A stretch of DNA of 64,000 nucleotides from Vreelandella jeotgali Hwa. Lineage in GTDB: Bacteria; Pseudomonadota; Gammaproteobacteria; Pseudomonadales; Halomonadaceae. The translations under genes and the position numbers were made by a program. Numbering within the stretch: the stretch's first letter is position 1; the number at the start of each line of letters is the position of its first letter. The stretch covers positions 1 to 64,000 of the forward strand of contig NZ_AMQY01000023.1 in NCBI RefSeq assembly GCF_000334215.1, read 5' to 3'. Shown here piece after piece: positions 1 through 8,522 of this stretch. The notes beneath the pieces were generated by a model. That model made no database searches. It saw only the letters and a program-made list of their open reading frames with translations, and was not told the DNA's origin.

Positions 1-1222
1 CGAGATTCGTTCGCAATTGAATCATGCAGAGTGATTCGATATAGCTGTGGCATTTGACCAGAGGACCTGATGCATCAGACGGCCACACCGATTCTGGATA
101 TCTTCGCCTGCGTTACCGACCCACGTCACTCCAGCCAGGTGCAGCACCCCTTGCCTGACTTGCTCACCGTCGCCGTCTGCGGCGTACTTGTTGGCGCCGA
201 TACGTTTGAAGAAATTGAATTGTGGGCCCGGGAAAAGCTCTCCTGGCTTCGTCAATACCTCAACCTGCCCAATGGGATCCCATCGCATGACACTTTTGCC
301 CGGCTCTTCGGTTTGATGGATCCACGCGAGTTCGAAGTGACCTTCCGGCGCTGGATAGACGGCGTTCTGCCCAACCTCTCGCCTCAGGTTGTGGCCCTGG
401 ACGGCAAGACCAGCCGGCGGTCGGCCAGGGCCTGCGAAGCGCCTCTGCACCTCGTCAGTGCCTTTGCCGCTGATGCTGGCGTCATTCTCGGCCAGCAGGC
501 GACTGCCACCAGGTCTAACGAGAAGACCGCCATCCCGGACCTGCTGGCGACTCTGGCGTTGGAAGGGTGCATTGTCACCATCGACGCCATGGGCACTCAG
601 CCTTCGATCGCGCAGGCGATCCGCGAGAGGCGGGCCGACTATGTACTGGCTATCAAGGAGAACCAACCGCAACTCAAGGAGGCAATCGACGACTTCTTCG
701 AACAATTCGGGATGGCACCGGCATCGCAGACCCCGCATCAATTCAAGGAGGAGGTAAACAAGGCACATGGCCGCCTGGAAACACGGCGTTGCTACGTGTT
801 CGATGCGCTGGACTGCCTGCCAAAGCCTGATCGCTGGCCGGACATGCGCTGCTTCGCCGTTATTGAGTCAACACGCGAGTACCGGGGTAGAATGGAACGT
901 GACTACCGTTATTACATCAGTAGCCTGGAACCGAATGCCGAGCAAATGGCCAGGGCAGTTCGACAGCACTGGCGCATCGAGAACCAGGTACACTGGTGCC
1001 TCGACGTCACCTTTGCTGATGATCAGATGCGGGCACGAACGGCGCATGCGGGACATAATCTGGCCATTCTCAAGCGATTGACGCTCAATGTCATTCGTCT
1101 GGATCCGATAAAACGCAGGGGAAGCTTCAAGACCAAGCGTATCCTTGCGGCTACCTCTGACGACTATCGCGCCCATCTACTTGGCCTGGAATGAGACGTC
1201 TTCTTTACGTGCGATTGCCCTG
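1..1222 (+). mobile_element. ISAs1-family insertion sequence, right part (left end outside window)
   Basis: The element holds one transposase gene. Its probable right terminus is GTGCGATTGCCCTG ending at 1222, which resembles the terminal repeats of ISAs1-family elements. The matching left repeat (CAGGGCAATCGCAC) is not in the 69 bases before the transposase, so the left end lies before the window. The target duplication therefore cannot be checked here. Confidence 0.7.
70..1194 (+). CDS. ISAs1-family transposase
   Basis: This 374-aa protein is full length for ISAs1 (H-repeat-associated) DDE transposases, which move the element by cut and paste. Visible family motifs are an N-terminal DPRHSSQVQHPLPDLLTVA segment (DUF4338/H-repeat-type domain), ALDGKTSRRS near residues 112-121, TIDAMGTQ near residue 171, YVLAIKENQP near residue 190 and RYYISSLEP near residue 281. 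No frameshift or internal stop is seen, so the gene looks intact. The start is the first ATG after GAGGACCTG. It is a mobile gene unrelated to its neighbours, and it marks the left edge of this stretch as accessory DNA. Confidence 0.9.
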   Translation: MHQTATPILDIFACVTDPRHSSQVQHPLPDLLTVAVCGVLVGADTFEEIELWAREKLSWLRQYLNLPNGIPSHDTFARLFGLMDPREFEVTFRRWIDGVLPNLSPQVVALDGKTSRRSARACEAPLHLVSAFAADAGVILGQQATATRSNEKTAIPDLLATLALEGCIVTIDAMGTQPSIAQAIRERRADYVLAIKENQPQLKEAIDDFFEQFGMAPASQTPHQFKEEVNKAHGRLETRRCYVFDALDCLPKPDRWPDMRCFAVIESTREYRGRMERDYRYYISSLEPNAEQMARAVRQHWRIENQVHWCLDVTFADDQMRARTAHAGHNLAILKRLTLNVIRLDPIKRRGSFKTKRILAATSDDYRAHLLGLE

Positions 1223-1603
1223 CCCCGGCACCGCGTTGCGGTGCGCGCTTTTATCACCGCCCGCATTGGGCGATACTTTACGCGCAGATGGGTAACAAGG
1301 CAGCGGCAGACGACGCATCGACAGCGGCCCACCGCCGGCTGCGGATGACGATGGCCAAGCCACATGACAGTGCATAAGCATATCAGCGTATCCGTGCGCT
1401 GCGTAGCGCCATGCCGCCGGCCGTGTGGCAGTTTGCCGCATAATGACGTTAAACCCGTCGCATATTACGACGCGTTCGGCTAGCATGGGTTCAAGACTGC
1501 CCGTAAGAGGCGGCTACCAGGGCATCGATAAAACCGCCCTGATGCACCGGGTGGAAACCCCACCTGACTACCGTGATCCAACGCGATAGCAACAGGAGAT
1601 ACC
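1223..1603. other. Intergenic region with no gene seen
   Basis: About 380 bases lie between the IS right end and the HiPIP gene. Only short, unconvincing open frames occur. The last part carries the HiPIP ribosome binding site (AGGAG at about 1592). I see no RNA gene or strong hairpin. Confidence 0.5.
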
Positions 1604-1918
1604 ATGGCCAATCAGAGTCGACGCGATTTCATGCGCACCGGCGTGCTGGGGCTTGCCGCCCTGCCGCTGGGCGCGGGCATTCTCTCGCAGACGGCCTTTG
1701 CCGAAACCCTGCCCCGGCTGGACCCGACAGCCAGCAACGCCAAGGCGCTCAACTACGTGGAAGTGGCCAGTGAGGCCAGCGACCATCCCGCGTACGAAGA
1801 CGGTCAGCACTGCGCCAACTGCATGTTCTACACGGAAGAAAACAAGGGCTGCCAGCTCTTCCCGCAGCACAGTGTCGAGCCCAAGGGCTGGTGCCAGTCC
1901 TGGACCACCGCCGGGTAA
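1604..1918 (+). CDS. High-potential iron-sulfur protein (HiPIP)
   Basis: This is a 104-aa periplasmic electron carrier with one [4Fe-4S] cluster. The N terminus has a twin-arginine signal (SRRDFM, residues 5-10) followed by a hydrophobic stretch ending in AFA near residue 33, as expected for a folded protein exported by Tat. The four cluster cysteines are visible in the HiPIP spacing: C70, C73, C83 and C97, with a conserved Tyr at residue 51. The start is supported by AGGAG 8 bases upstream. It stands alone and ends in a strong terminator. HiPIPs usually pass electrons to a terminal oxidase or reaction centre; no partner is adjacent here, so its role is inferred from the family only. Confidence 0.93.
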   Translation: MANQSRRDFMRTGVLGLAALPLGAGILSQTAFAETLPRLDPTASNAKALNYVEVASEASDHPAYEDGQHCANCMFYTEENKGCQLFPQHSVEPKGWCQSWTTAG

Positions 1919-1962
1919 TACAACGCAAGACCCACGCCTGAGTTTTGATGCATCAGGCCTGC

Positions 1963-1995
1963 AAGTCCGCCGGCGACTGCCGGCGGACTTTTTTG
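1963..1995 (+). terminator. Rho-independent terminator after HiPIP
   Basis: A perfect 12-bp stem (1963-1974 with 1979-1990), loop GACT, is followed by a run of T. It lies between the convergent HiPIP and fadH genes. Confidence 0.92.
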
Positions 1996-2060
1996 GTTGT
2001 ATATGGCCGGGTCACTGCCGGCCACTACAGCCTCACTCCGGCGTCGCACAGAACAGGCTA

Positions 2061-4079
2061 TCAGAGAGCCGCCGCCACGCGAGTGCCCTGATCAATGGCG
2101 CGCTTGGCGTCCAGCTCCGCGGCTTCCTCAGCGCCGCCAATGACATGCACCCCCTGGGCTTCCAGCGGCGAGACCAGTTCGCGTACCGATTCCTGGCCGG
2201 CGCACACCACGATGGTATCGACATCCAGACACTGGGCTTCACCGTCGCGGCTGATATGCAGCCCCGAGTCATCGATGCGTTCGTACTCGCAGCCCGGCAG
2301 CATGCTTACCCCGTGCTTTTTCAGCGTTGCGCGGTGTACCCAGCCGGTAGTGATGCCCAGCCCTTTTCCGGGTTTGCTGGTCTTGCGCTGGAGCATGACA
2401 ACCTCCCGGGAAACCTGTGGCGTTTCGGGAGCGGCCAAGCCACCCCGGGCTTCAACGCCCATGTCCACGCCCCATTCACGGCACCAGGCCTCAATATCCA
2501 GCGCGGTAGCCGCCTGGTTGACCAGCAACTCTGCCACGTCGAATCCGATACCCCCGGCACCGATAATCGCCACGCGCCGGCCCACTCGCTCGGGCTGTTC
2601 GATGGCCTCGGCATAGCTCAAGACCCGGCCTTCCTCGATACCCTCGGTGATACCCGGCAGCTCGATTGCCCGCGGGCGTACGCCGGTGGCGAGTATGACC
2701 TCGTCAAAGTCGTTCAGCACCTCGGGCCGAGCGGCGGTGTTCAGACGAATATCCACCCCATACTTGTCGAGCATGACGCGGTAATAGCGCAGCGTTTCGC
2801 TGAATTCTTCCTTGCCGGGAATCCGGCGCGCATGGTTGAACTGACCGCCCAGCTTCGACTGCTGCTCAAACAGCACCACGCGATGCCCGCGGCGGGCGGC
2901 GGTAACGGCAGCGGCCAGACCCGCGGGGCCGCCGCCGACCACGGCAACCTGCCGGGCAGACGCTGCTGCTTCCACGACCAGCTCGGTTTCATGGCAGGCA
3001 CGCGGGTTGACCAGGCAGGACGTCAACTTGCCGGCAAAGGTGTGGTCGAGACAGGCCTGGTTACAGGCGATACAGGTATTGATCTCGTCGGCCTTGCCTT
3101 CCTGCGCCTTGGCGACCCAGTCGGCATCGGCGAGAAACGGGCGCGCCATGGACACCATGTCGGCATGCCCGTCCACCAGCACCCCCTCGGCCACGTCAGG
3201 CATGTTGATGCGGTTGGTCGCAATCAGGGGCACCCCCAGCTCGGCCTTCATGCGCTGGGTAACGGCGGTAAAAGCCGCGCGGGGCACGCTGGTGACAATC
3301 GTCGGGACACGCGCTTCGTGCCAGCCAATGCCGGTGTTGATGGCGTCGACCCCCGCCGCTTCCAGCGCATGACCCAGTGCCACGACCTCTTCCCAGGTGC
3401 TGCCATCTTCGACCAGGTCGATCATCGACAGACGGAAGATCAGTACAAAGGCATCGCCGGTGGCCTCGCGGATGCGGCGTACGATGTCCAGCGCAAACCG
3501 GGTGCGGTTGGCAAAGCTCCCGCCCCAGTCATCATCGCGCTGGTTGGTGCGCTGACAGATAAACTGGTTGATCAGGTAGCCCTCAGACCCCATGATCTCG
3601 ACGCCGTCGTACCCGGCCTGCTGCGCCAGGCGAGCAGAGCGCACGTAGTCGTCGACCTGCTGTTCGATCTCGCTGCTTTCGAGAGCACGCGGAGGAAACG
3701 GATTGATGGGCGCCTGAATCGCCGACGGGGCCACGGGCTCCGGCGAGTAGGCATAGCGCCCGGCATGCAGAATCTGCATACACACATGCCCGCCTTCGGC
3801 GTGAATGGCATCCACGACCTGACGGTGCTCCGGCAGCTGCGCCTCCTGAGTAAGCGCATGCGCTCCCTTGAACACGGCACCTTCGGGATTGGGCGCAATA
3901 CCGCCGGTCACGATCAGCGACACGCCGGCGCGCGCCCGCTCGGCGTAAAAAGCCGCCAGGCGTTCGAAGCCACCGGGCACTTCTTCCAGGTTGGTGTGCA
4001 TGGATCCCATCAGAACCCGGTTGGCCAGAGTCAGCGAACCAAGCTTAATGGACTCGAAAAGCTGGGGATAAGCGGTCAT
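2061..4079 (-). CDS. fadH: NADPH-dependent 2,4-dienoyl-CoA reductase
   Basis: The 672-aa protein has the FadH layout. An N-terminal FMN-binding TIM barrel (about 1-330) is followed by a [4Fe-4S] site with C336, C339, C343 and C355. A C-terminal FAD/NADPH domain begins with VVGGGPAGLAA at 380-390. The likely active-site Tyr168 (EGYLINQF) and His253 (GWHEAR) are present. The family reduces 2,4-dienoyl-CoA from unsaturated fatty acids so that beta-oxidation can proceed, passing electrons from NADPH through FAD, the cluster and FMN. Length matches E. coli FadH. It is transcribed alone, convergent with HiPIP. Related old yellow enzymes with the same architecture exist, but the residues seen favour FadH. 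Confidence 0.92.
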   Translation of the reverse strand: MTAYPQLFESIKLGSLTLANRVLMGSMHTNLEEVPGGFERLAAFYAERARAGVSLIVTGGIAPNPEGAVFKGAHALTQEAQLPEHRQVVDAIHAEGGHVCMQILHAGRYAYSPEPVAPSAIQAPINPFPPRALESSEIEQQVDDYVRSARLAQQAGYDGVEIMGSEGYLINQFICQRTNQRDDDWGGSFANRTRFALDIVRRIREATGDAFVLIFRLSMIDLVEDGSTWEEVVALGHALEAAGVDAINTGIGWHEARVPTIVTSVPRAAFTAVTQRMKAELGVPLIATNRINMPDVAEGVLVDGHADMVSMARPFLADADWVAKAQEGKADEINTCIACNQACLDHTFAGKLTSCLVNPRACHETELVVEAAASARQVAVVGGGPAGLAAAVTAARRGHRVVLFEQQSKLGGQFNHARRIPGKEEFSETLRYYRVMLDKYGVDIRLNTAARPEVLNDFDEVILATGVRPRAIELPGITEGIEEGRVLSYAEAIEQPERVGRRVAIIGAGGIGFDVAELLVNQAATALDIEAWCREWGVDMGVEARGGLAAPETPQVSREVVMLQRKTSKPGKGLGITTGWVHRATLKKHGVSMLPGCEYERIDDSGLHISRDGEAQCLDVDTIVVCAGQESVRELVSPLEAQGVHVIGGAEEAAELDAKRAIDQGTRVAAAL

Positions 4080-4177
4080 ACGGTCTCCTGGAAACAGGGG
4101 GTTTGTCCTGCCCCGCGGGCAATTTCAAACAAGCGTATGACATTCCGCGCGACGCGTATAGCCCTGGCCGCTACGTA

Positions 4178-4474
4178 TCAGGGCCAGAGCCGCGACTCAG
4201 GGACCTTTCCGGCCGCAGTAAAGCTGATACCTTCGGCTAAAAGCCGTTCCCGCTGGCGCTCGGCGCCGCCGTGGTCGGCCAGCCGGCGCGAAGCGGCTAT
4301 GACCCGGTGCCAGGGCAGGGTGCTGTCCTCGGGTAGATGACGCATGGCGCTACCCACCATGCGCGGCGTGGGCGCGTCGGCCAGCCGGGCTACCCGGCCG
4401 TAGGTGGTCACCCGCCCCGGCGGAATCTGCGCCACGACGGTATAAATTCTTTCCCGCTGCGCGGAAGCGGCCAT
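4178..4474 (-). CDS. Alkyltransferase-like (ATL/MGMT-fold) DNA base-flipping protein
   Basis: This 98-aa protein has the DNA-binding fold of O6-alkylguanine transferases, but the PCHRV active-site motif reads PWHRVI at residues 54-59. Trp55 replaces the alkyl-accepting Cys, which is the hallmark of Atl proteins. They bind O6-alkylguanine, flip it out and recruit nucleotide excision repair instead of removing the alkyl group. The conserved flipping Tyr (TTYGRVAR, residue 25) is present. I place the start at 4474 because GGGAG lies about 6 bases upstream; an ATG 15 codons further upstream is less likely. A catalytic homologue with PCHRV is encoded at 41766-42269. Confidence 0.88.
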   Translation of the reverse strand: MAASAQRERIYTVVAQIPPGRVTTYGRVARLADAPTPRMVGSAMRHLPEDSTLPWHRVIAASRRLADHGGAERQRERLLAEGISFTAAGKVPESRLWP

Positions 4475-4677
4475 GTTATCTCCCGTTGTAGGCTTTACCG
4501 GTACGCGGACGGTTTTCATTTGCGCACCGGGTTTTTCATCGCGACGACGCTCAAGCTTGCGTCATCATTGGCGGCGCGCAAAGGTGAGTCCTGTTCCGTT
4601 GGCAACCCTGCCCGGAACCACTGCTGCCAAACAGGCGACAACAATCAACGGCAACAGATGTAGCAGAGGAGCAAGCA

Positions 4678-5703
4678 ATGCTGAGCGAATGGCTGGACTG
4701 GACGCTGGATGGAGTATGGCCGGATACGGCATCGGGAACCTTGCCATCCGCACGCTATACGCTGCATGCCCCCGGCGTACTCGAGCTGGAGCCTGCCAAC
4801 TGCGCGCCTCATGCGCATGCCTGCATTATGTCAGCCGCGATTCACGGCAATGAAACCGCGCCGGTAGAGCTGATCGGCCAACTGCTCAGCGCTATCGAAA
4901 GCGACGCGTTATGCCTCGGCGCGCCGCTGTTGATCATTCTGGGCAACATACCCGCTTTGCGCGCCGGTACACGCTTTGTGGATACCAACCTGAATCGACT
5001 TTTCCGGCACGATCTGGACGCTGAAGGCATGGAACCCGACCGCGCCCGCGAGCTCATGGCGCAGGTGGATGCGTTTTACGCGCGCCACGCTCATCTCACG
5101 CCGCTGCACTACGACCTTCACACCGCCATACGCGAAAGCCTGTACCCCCGTTTTGCCGTCGCGACCCGTGGCGATGCGCCCACGGACCCTGCCCAGTGGC
5201 GCTATCTGGCCGCAGCCGGCCTTCAGGCCGCGCTGTATCAGCAAGGGCACAGCTGGACGTTTTCGCATTACAGCAAGCATTATCACAAGGCTCAGGCCTT
5301 CACCCTCGAGCTGGGCCGAGTCGCCCCGTTCGGGCATAATGATACGGCACCGCTGGCCCCCATGCTGACCCTGTTGCAGGCGCTGTGCCGGGGCGAACTG
5401 CCGGATGAAGCCCCCACCGACGGGATGGCGTTCTTTCACGTCGAGCAGGAACTGATACGCCATAGTGCCGGTTTTTCACTCTGTTTCCCCGAGGATACGC
5501 CCAATTTCACGGCCTTCGAGCCGGGCACCTGTCTGGCCCGGGATGACCAGGCCGGCGACACGAGAGTAGAGGACTCACCGCTGCACGTTGTGTTTCCCAA
5601 CGCGCAGGTTGAAATCGGCGCCCGGGCCGCCCTGCTGGTCACCCCGGCGCCCTGCCCGTCGCCATCCCGACAGGCATCGACTCACGACAGTCATCAACCC
5701 TAA
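4678..5703 (+). CDS. astE: Succinylglutamate desuccinylase
   Basis: AstE performs the last step of the arginine succinyltransferase pathway, hydrolysing N-succinylglutamate to succinate and glutamate. It is a zinc M14-type hydrolase. The metal ligands are visible as H56 and E59 (AAIHGNETAP) and H148 (YDLHTA), and the probable catalytic Glu is E211 (TLELGRVA). Length (341 aa) is normal. It precedes an arginine/ornithine-type ABC importer on the same strand, with about 220 bases between. The other pathway genes are 40 kb away (astC-aruF-aruG-astD-astB at 44.9-51.1 kb), whereas astE often ends that operon, so the pathway is split here. The ribosome binding site AGAGGAGCAAGCA precedes the ATG. 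Confidence 0.93.
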   Translation: MLSEWLDWTLDGVWPDTASGTLPSARYTLHAPGVLELEPANCAPHAHACIMSAAIHGNETAPVELIGQLLSAIESDALCLGAPLLIILGNIPALRAGTRFVDTNLNRLFRHDLDAEGMEPDRARELMAQVDAFYARHAHLTPLHYDLHTAIRESLYPRFAVATRGDAPTDPAQWRYLAAAGLQAALYQQGHSWTFSHYSKHYHKAQAFTLELGRVAPFGHNDTAPLAPMLTLLQALCRGELPDEAPTDGMAFFHVEQELIRHSAGFSLCFPEDTPNFTAFEPGTCLARDDQAGDTRVEDSPLHVVFPNAQVEIGARAALLVTPAPCPSPSRQASTHDSHQP

Positions 5704-5925
5704 GCACCACCGGCAGCACCCGGTAACAAAAACGTCCCGATAACATCGAGCGCACTGCGCCCCGGATCACGCTGCCCTGTTAGAATTATTGCTTTTTTGG
5801 CGCCGTCCCTGACTATCGACGCCTGTTGTCCGGTAACGGCCATCGTTGATTCGGATCATGCCGGCGCCAGCGCTCTCACTGACCGCCAGCGTTGCTACGG
5901 TAACCCCTGTTTTGGAGCCTATTTT

Positions 5926-6696
5926 ATGGCCGACACGCCCCTTCCCCTTGAAGTGAACAACATTACCAAACGCTTTGGCGACACGGAGGTGCTGAAAGGT
6001 CTGTCGCTGAAAGCCCACAAGGGGGATGTCATCACCCTGATTGGCGCCTCGGGGTCGGGCAAAAGCACCTTCCTGCGCTGCATGAATCTGCTGGAACAGC
6101 CCGACGACGGCGAGCTGATCGTGCACGGCGAACCGGTGCGCTTCAAATCGACCGCCCGAGGGCGCGAGCCCGCCGACTGGAAGCAGGTCGTGCGCATGCG
6201 CGCCAAACTGTCGATGGTGTTTCAGGGGTTCAACCTCTGGGCGCACATGACGGTGCTGGAAAATATCATCGAGGCGCCGATCCATGTGCTGGGCAAGTCG
6301 CGCAAGGAAGCCACGGAACACGCCGGAGCGCTGCTCGAACGAGTGGGGCTGAGCCACCGGGCCGATGCCTACCCCGCGCAGATTTCCGGCGGACAGCAGC
6401 AGCGCGGCGCGATTGCCCGGGCGCTGGCCATGGACCCCGAAGTCATGCTGTTTGACGAGCCCACCTCGGCACTGGACCCCGAGCTTGTCGGCGATGTGCT
6501 CAAGGTCATGCACGGCCTGGCGGACGAAGGCCGCACCATGGTGGTGGTCACCCACGAAATGGGCTTTGCCCGGGACGTTTCCAGCCAGGTGATGTATCTC
6601 CACGAAGGCCAGGTCGAAGAAGCCGGCGACCCTGCCGAGGTGCTGAAAAATCCGCAGTCAGCGCGCCTCAAGCAGTTTTTGGCGCCCAAATACTGA
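5926..6696 (+). CDS. aotP: Arginine/ornithine-type amino-acid ABC importer, ATP-binding subunit
   Basis: This 256-aa cytoplasmic ATPase belongs to the HisP/AotP polar amino-acid importer family. Visible motifs are Walker A GASGSGKST (40-48), the signature ISGGQQQRGAIARAL, Walker B VMLFDEPTSALDPE and the switch His in VVTHEMGFA. I chose the ATG at 5926, after TTGGAGCC, because the homology starts there. An upstream in-frame ATG at 5797 has no family similarity. It is the first gene of an operon with two permeases and a binding protein. Substrate assignment (arginine/ornithine rather than histidine or lysine) is inferred from the adjacent astE. Confidence 0.88.
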   Translation: MADTPLPLEVNNITKRFGDTEVLKGLSLKAHKGDVITLIGASGSGKSTFLRCMNLLEQPDDGELIVHGEPVRFKSTARGREPADWKQVVRMRAKLSMVFQGFNLWAHMTVLENIIEAPIHVLGKSRKEATEHAGALLERVGLSHRADAYPAQISGGQQQRGAIARALAMDPEVMLFDEPTSALDPELVGDVLKVMHGLADEGRTMVVVTHEMGFARDVSSQVMYLHEGQVEEAGDPAEVLKNPQSARLKQFLAPKY

Positions 6697-6746
6697 TACC
6701 CGACGCCCGACGCATACTGATTCCGAGGATTCCGGAGACTACATCC

Positions 6747-7451
6747 ATGCTGGATTTACAGGGCTACGGCCCAAGGCTGCTGGAAGGCGCCGGCGTGACC
6801 CTGGCGCTGGCCGTGCTGTCGCTGATACTCGCGCTGGTGCTGGGTCTGGTTACCGCCAGTGCCAAGATGTCGCATAGTACGGTTGCCCACCGTCTGGCCA
6901 CGCTGTATACCACGCTGATTCGCGGCGTGCCCGACCTGGTGCTGATGATGCTGCTGTTTTTCGGCGGGCAGATCGGCGTCAATGCGCTCACCGACTCGCT
7001 CTACGACGCTACCGGCATCGACATCTTCATCAATATCAACGAATTTGTTGCCGGCGTGGTCACCATCGGGCTGATTTTCGGCGCCTACATGGGAGAAACC
7101 TTTCGCGGCGCCTTCATGGCCGTGGACAACGGCCAGATCGAGGCCGGCAAGGCCTACGGCATGACCCCGCGGCTGGTATTCTGGCGAATCCGTTTTCCCC
7201 AGATGATGCGTCACGCCCTGCCCGGGCTGTCCAACAACTGGATGGTACTGCTCAAGACCACCGCGCTGGTCTCGGTTATCGGCCTGGCCGATATGGTGCG
7301 TATCGCCGCCGAAGCCTCCAAGGCCACCCGCGAGCCGTTTACCTTCATGCTGGTCGTGGCGGCGCTGTATCTGATGATTGCCAGCGTCTCGGAATGGATT
7401 TTTGCCCGCCTGCAAAAACGCTACAGCATCGGCTACGGGGAGGATGACTAA
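6747..7451 (+). CDS. aotQ: Amino-acid ABC importer permease (HisQ/AotQ-like)
   Basis: A 234-aa inner-membrane protein of the polar amino-acid permease family, with about five hydrophobic segments. The conserved cytoplasmic EAA loop reads EAGKAYGMTPRLVFWRIRFPQ (in part; near residue 132), the contact site for the ATPase. It is preceded by GGAGACTACATCC. Its TAA stop shares one base with the ATG of the next permease, which points to translational coupling. It pairs with the next gene to form the transmembrane channel for basic amino acids; the substrate is inferred from context. Confidence 0.88.
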   Translation: MLDLQGYGPRLLEGAGVTLALAVLSLILALVLGLVTASAKMSHSTVAHRLATLYTTLIRGVPDLVLMMLLFFGGQIGVNALTDSLYDATGIDIFININEFVAGVVTIGLIFGAYMGETFRGAFMAVDNGQIEAGKAYGMTPRLVFWRIRFPQMMRHALPGLSNNWMVLLKTTALVSVIGLADMVRIAAEASKATREPFTFMLVVAALYLMIASVSEWIFARLQKRYSIGYGEDD

Positions 7452-8179
7452 TGCAAGCGCTTCTCGACTGGCTGGACGGCCTCCTTGCCGACAACAGCAT
7501 CTTCACCCTGCAAACGCTGTCCTACTACGGAGACGGCCTGGTCACCACCGTTCAGCTGGTATTCCTGTCGCTGATCATCGGTCTGGTCATGGCCGTGCCG
7601 CTGGCCATTGGCCGCAGCTCGCGCCGCGGTGTGATCAAGTGGCCGATCTTTCTGTATACCTATGTGTTTCGCGGTACGCCGCTGCTGGTACAGCTCTATC
7701 TGATCTATTACGGCGTGGTGTTTGTCGAAGGCATTCAGGAATCCTGGCTGTGGCCCATCGTCAAGGAACCCTTCGTCCCGGCGCTGGTGGCCTTCACGCT
7801 GAACACGGCCGCCTATACCACGGAAATTTTCCGGGGGGCGATCAAGGCCACCCCCAAAGGCGAAATCGAAGCGGCGCGCGCCTACGGCATGTCGCCCATG
7901 CTGGCGCTAAGACGCATTGTGATTCCCAGCGCCTTTCGGCGCGCCCTGCCGGCCTACGGCAACGAGGTCATTTTCATGCTGCATGCCAGCGCCATCGCCA
8001 GCGTTGTCACCCTGATGGACCTCACCGGCGCGGCGCGCTTTATCTATGCACGCTTTTACGCGCCCTTCGATGCGTTTCTGTTCGTGGCCGCCATTTACCT
8101 CTGCCTGACCTTTACCGTGCTGTACTTTTTCCGCTTTCTGGAAAAACGGCTGATGGCACACCTGAAGCCCCTGAACTGA
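7451..8179 (+). CDS. aotM: Amino-acid ABC importer permease (HisM/AotM-like)
   Basis: A 242-aa inner-membrane permease, the second half of the heterodimeric channel. It shows the family features VFRGTPLLVQLYLIYY near residue 74 and an EAA loop IEAARAYGMSPMLALRRI near residue 139. Its start codon overlaps the stop of the preceding permease by one base, so the two are probably made in equal amounts. The downstream binding-protein gene begins 343 bases later, after hairpins and repeats that may set its expression separately. Confidence 0.88.
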   Translation: MQALLDWLDGLLADNSIFTLQTLSYYGDGLVTTVQLVFLSLIIGLVMAVPLAIGRSSRRGVIKWPIFLYTYVFRGTPLLVQLYLIYYGVVFVEGIQESWLWPIVKEPFVPALVAFTLNTAAYTTEIFRGAIKATPKGEIEAARAYGMSPMLALRRIVIPSAFRRALPAYGNEVIFMLHASAIASVVTLMDLTGAARFIYARFYAPFDAFLFVAAIYLCLTFTVLYFFRFLEKRLMAHLKPLN

Positions 8180-8196
8180 TCGTCAACAACGTGCCC

Positions 8197-8221
8197 GCAT
8201 GGCCATCGAGGTTGGCCATGC
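8197..8221 (+). terminator. Hairpin downstream of the permease pair (weak terminator or mRNA-stabilising stem)
   Basis: GCATGGCCA (8197-8205) pairs perfectly with TGGCCATGC (8213-8221) around a 7-base loop. There is no T tract, so a processing or stabilising role is as likely as termination. Confidence 0.4.
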
Positions 8222-8250
8222 CCGAAGAGCCGGGAACAGGTCGAAGAGGG

Positions 8251-8310
8251 GTTCTACGCCAGGGATGGCGTAGGTAGCGTCCAGGGATGGATGGATAGCG
8301 CCCCTCGCCG
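8251..8310 (+). repeat. Extragenic repeat-like element with CCAGGGATGG cores
   Basis: CTACGCC (8254-8260) pairs with GGCGTAG (8267-8273) around AGGGAT. A second CCAGGGATGG core follows at about 8281, then AGCGCCCCTCGCC. The pattern resembles dispersed intergenic repeats of marine and halophilic gammaproteobacteria. I saw no second copy in this window. It sits in the 343-base spacer before the binding-protein gene, which otherwise holds no gene. Confidence 0.4.
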
Positions 8311-8522
8311 ACCGGTTGACGGCTCGCTCGATGGGTCAAGGCTGACGGCAATAGCTCTGAACGTGCCCGGCCAATACTGGTCAGGCGCCCTGGCGGCCGG
8401 TAGGATCAATGAATCGGCCTCGGCGCCGAACAAGGTTGTCTCCGGTGTCCTGCCGGAGTCACGAAAACGGGGAGCAGCGCTCAGTGCCTGACCTCCCTCA
8501 TGGCAATACCATGGAGACGATA

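Noticed and set aside
1653-4340. 895-aa open frame on the plus strand
   Set aside because: It overlaps HiPIP in another frame and runs antisense through fadH. It shows no family similarity; long antisense frames are expected at this GC content.
4178-4519. Active O6-methylguanine methyltransferase
   Set aside because: The acceptor Cys is replaced by Trp (PWHRVI), which defines non-catalytic ATL proteins.
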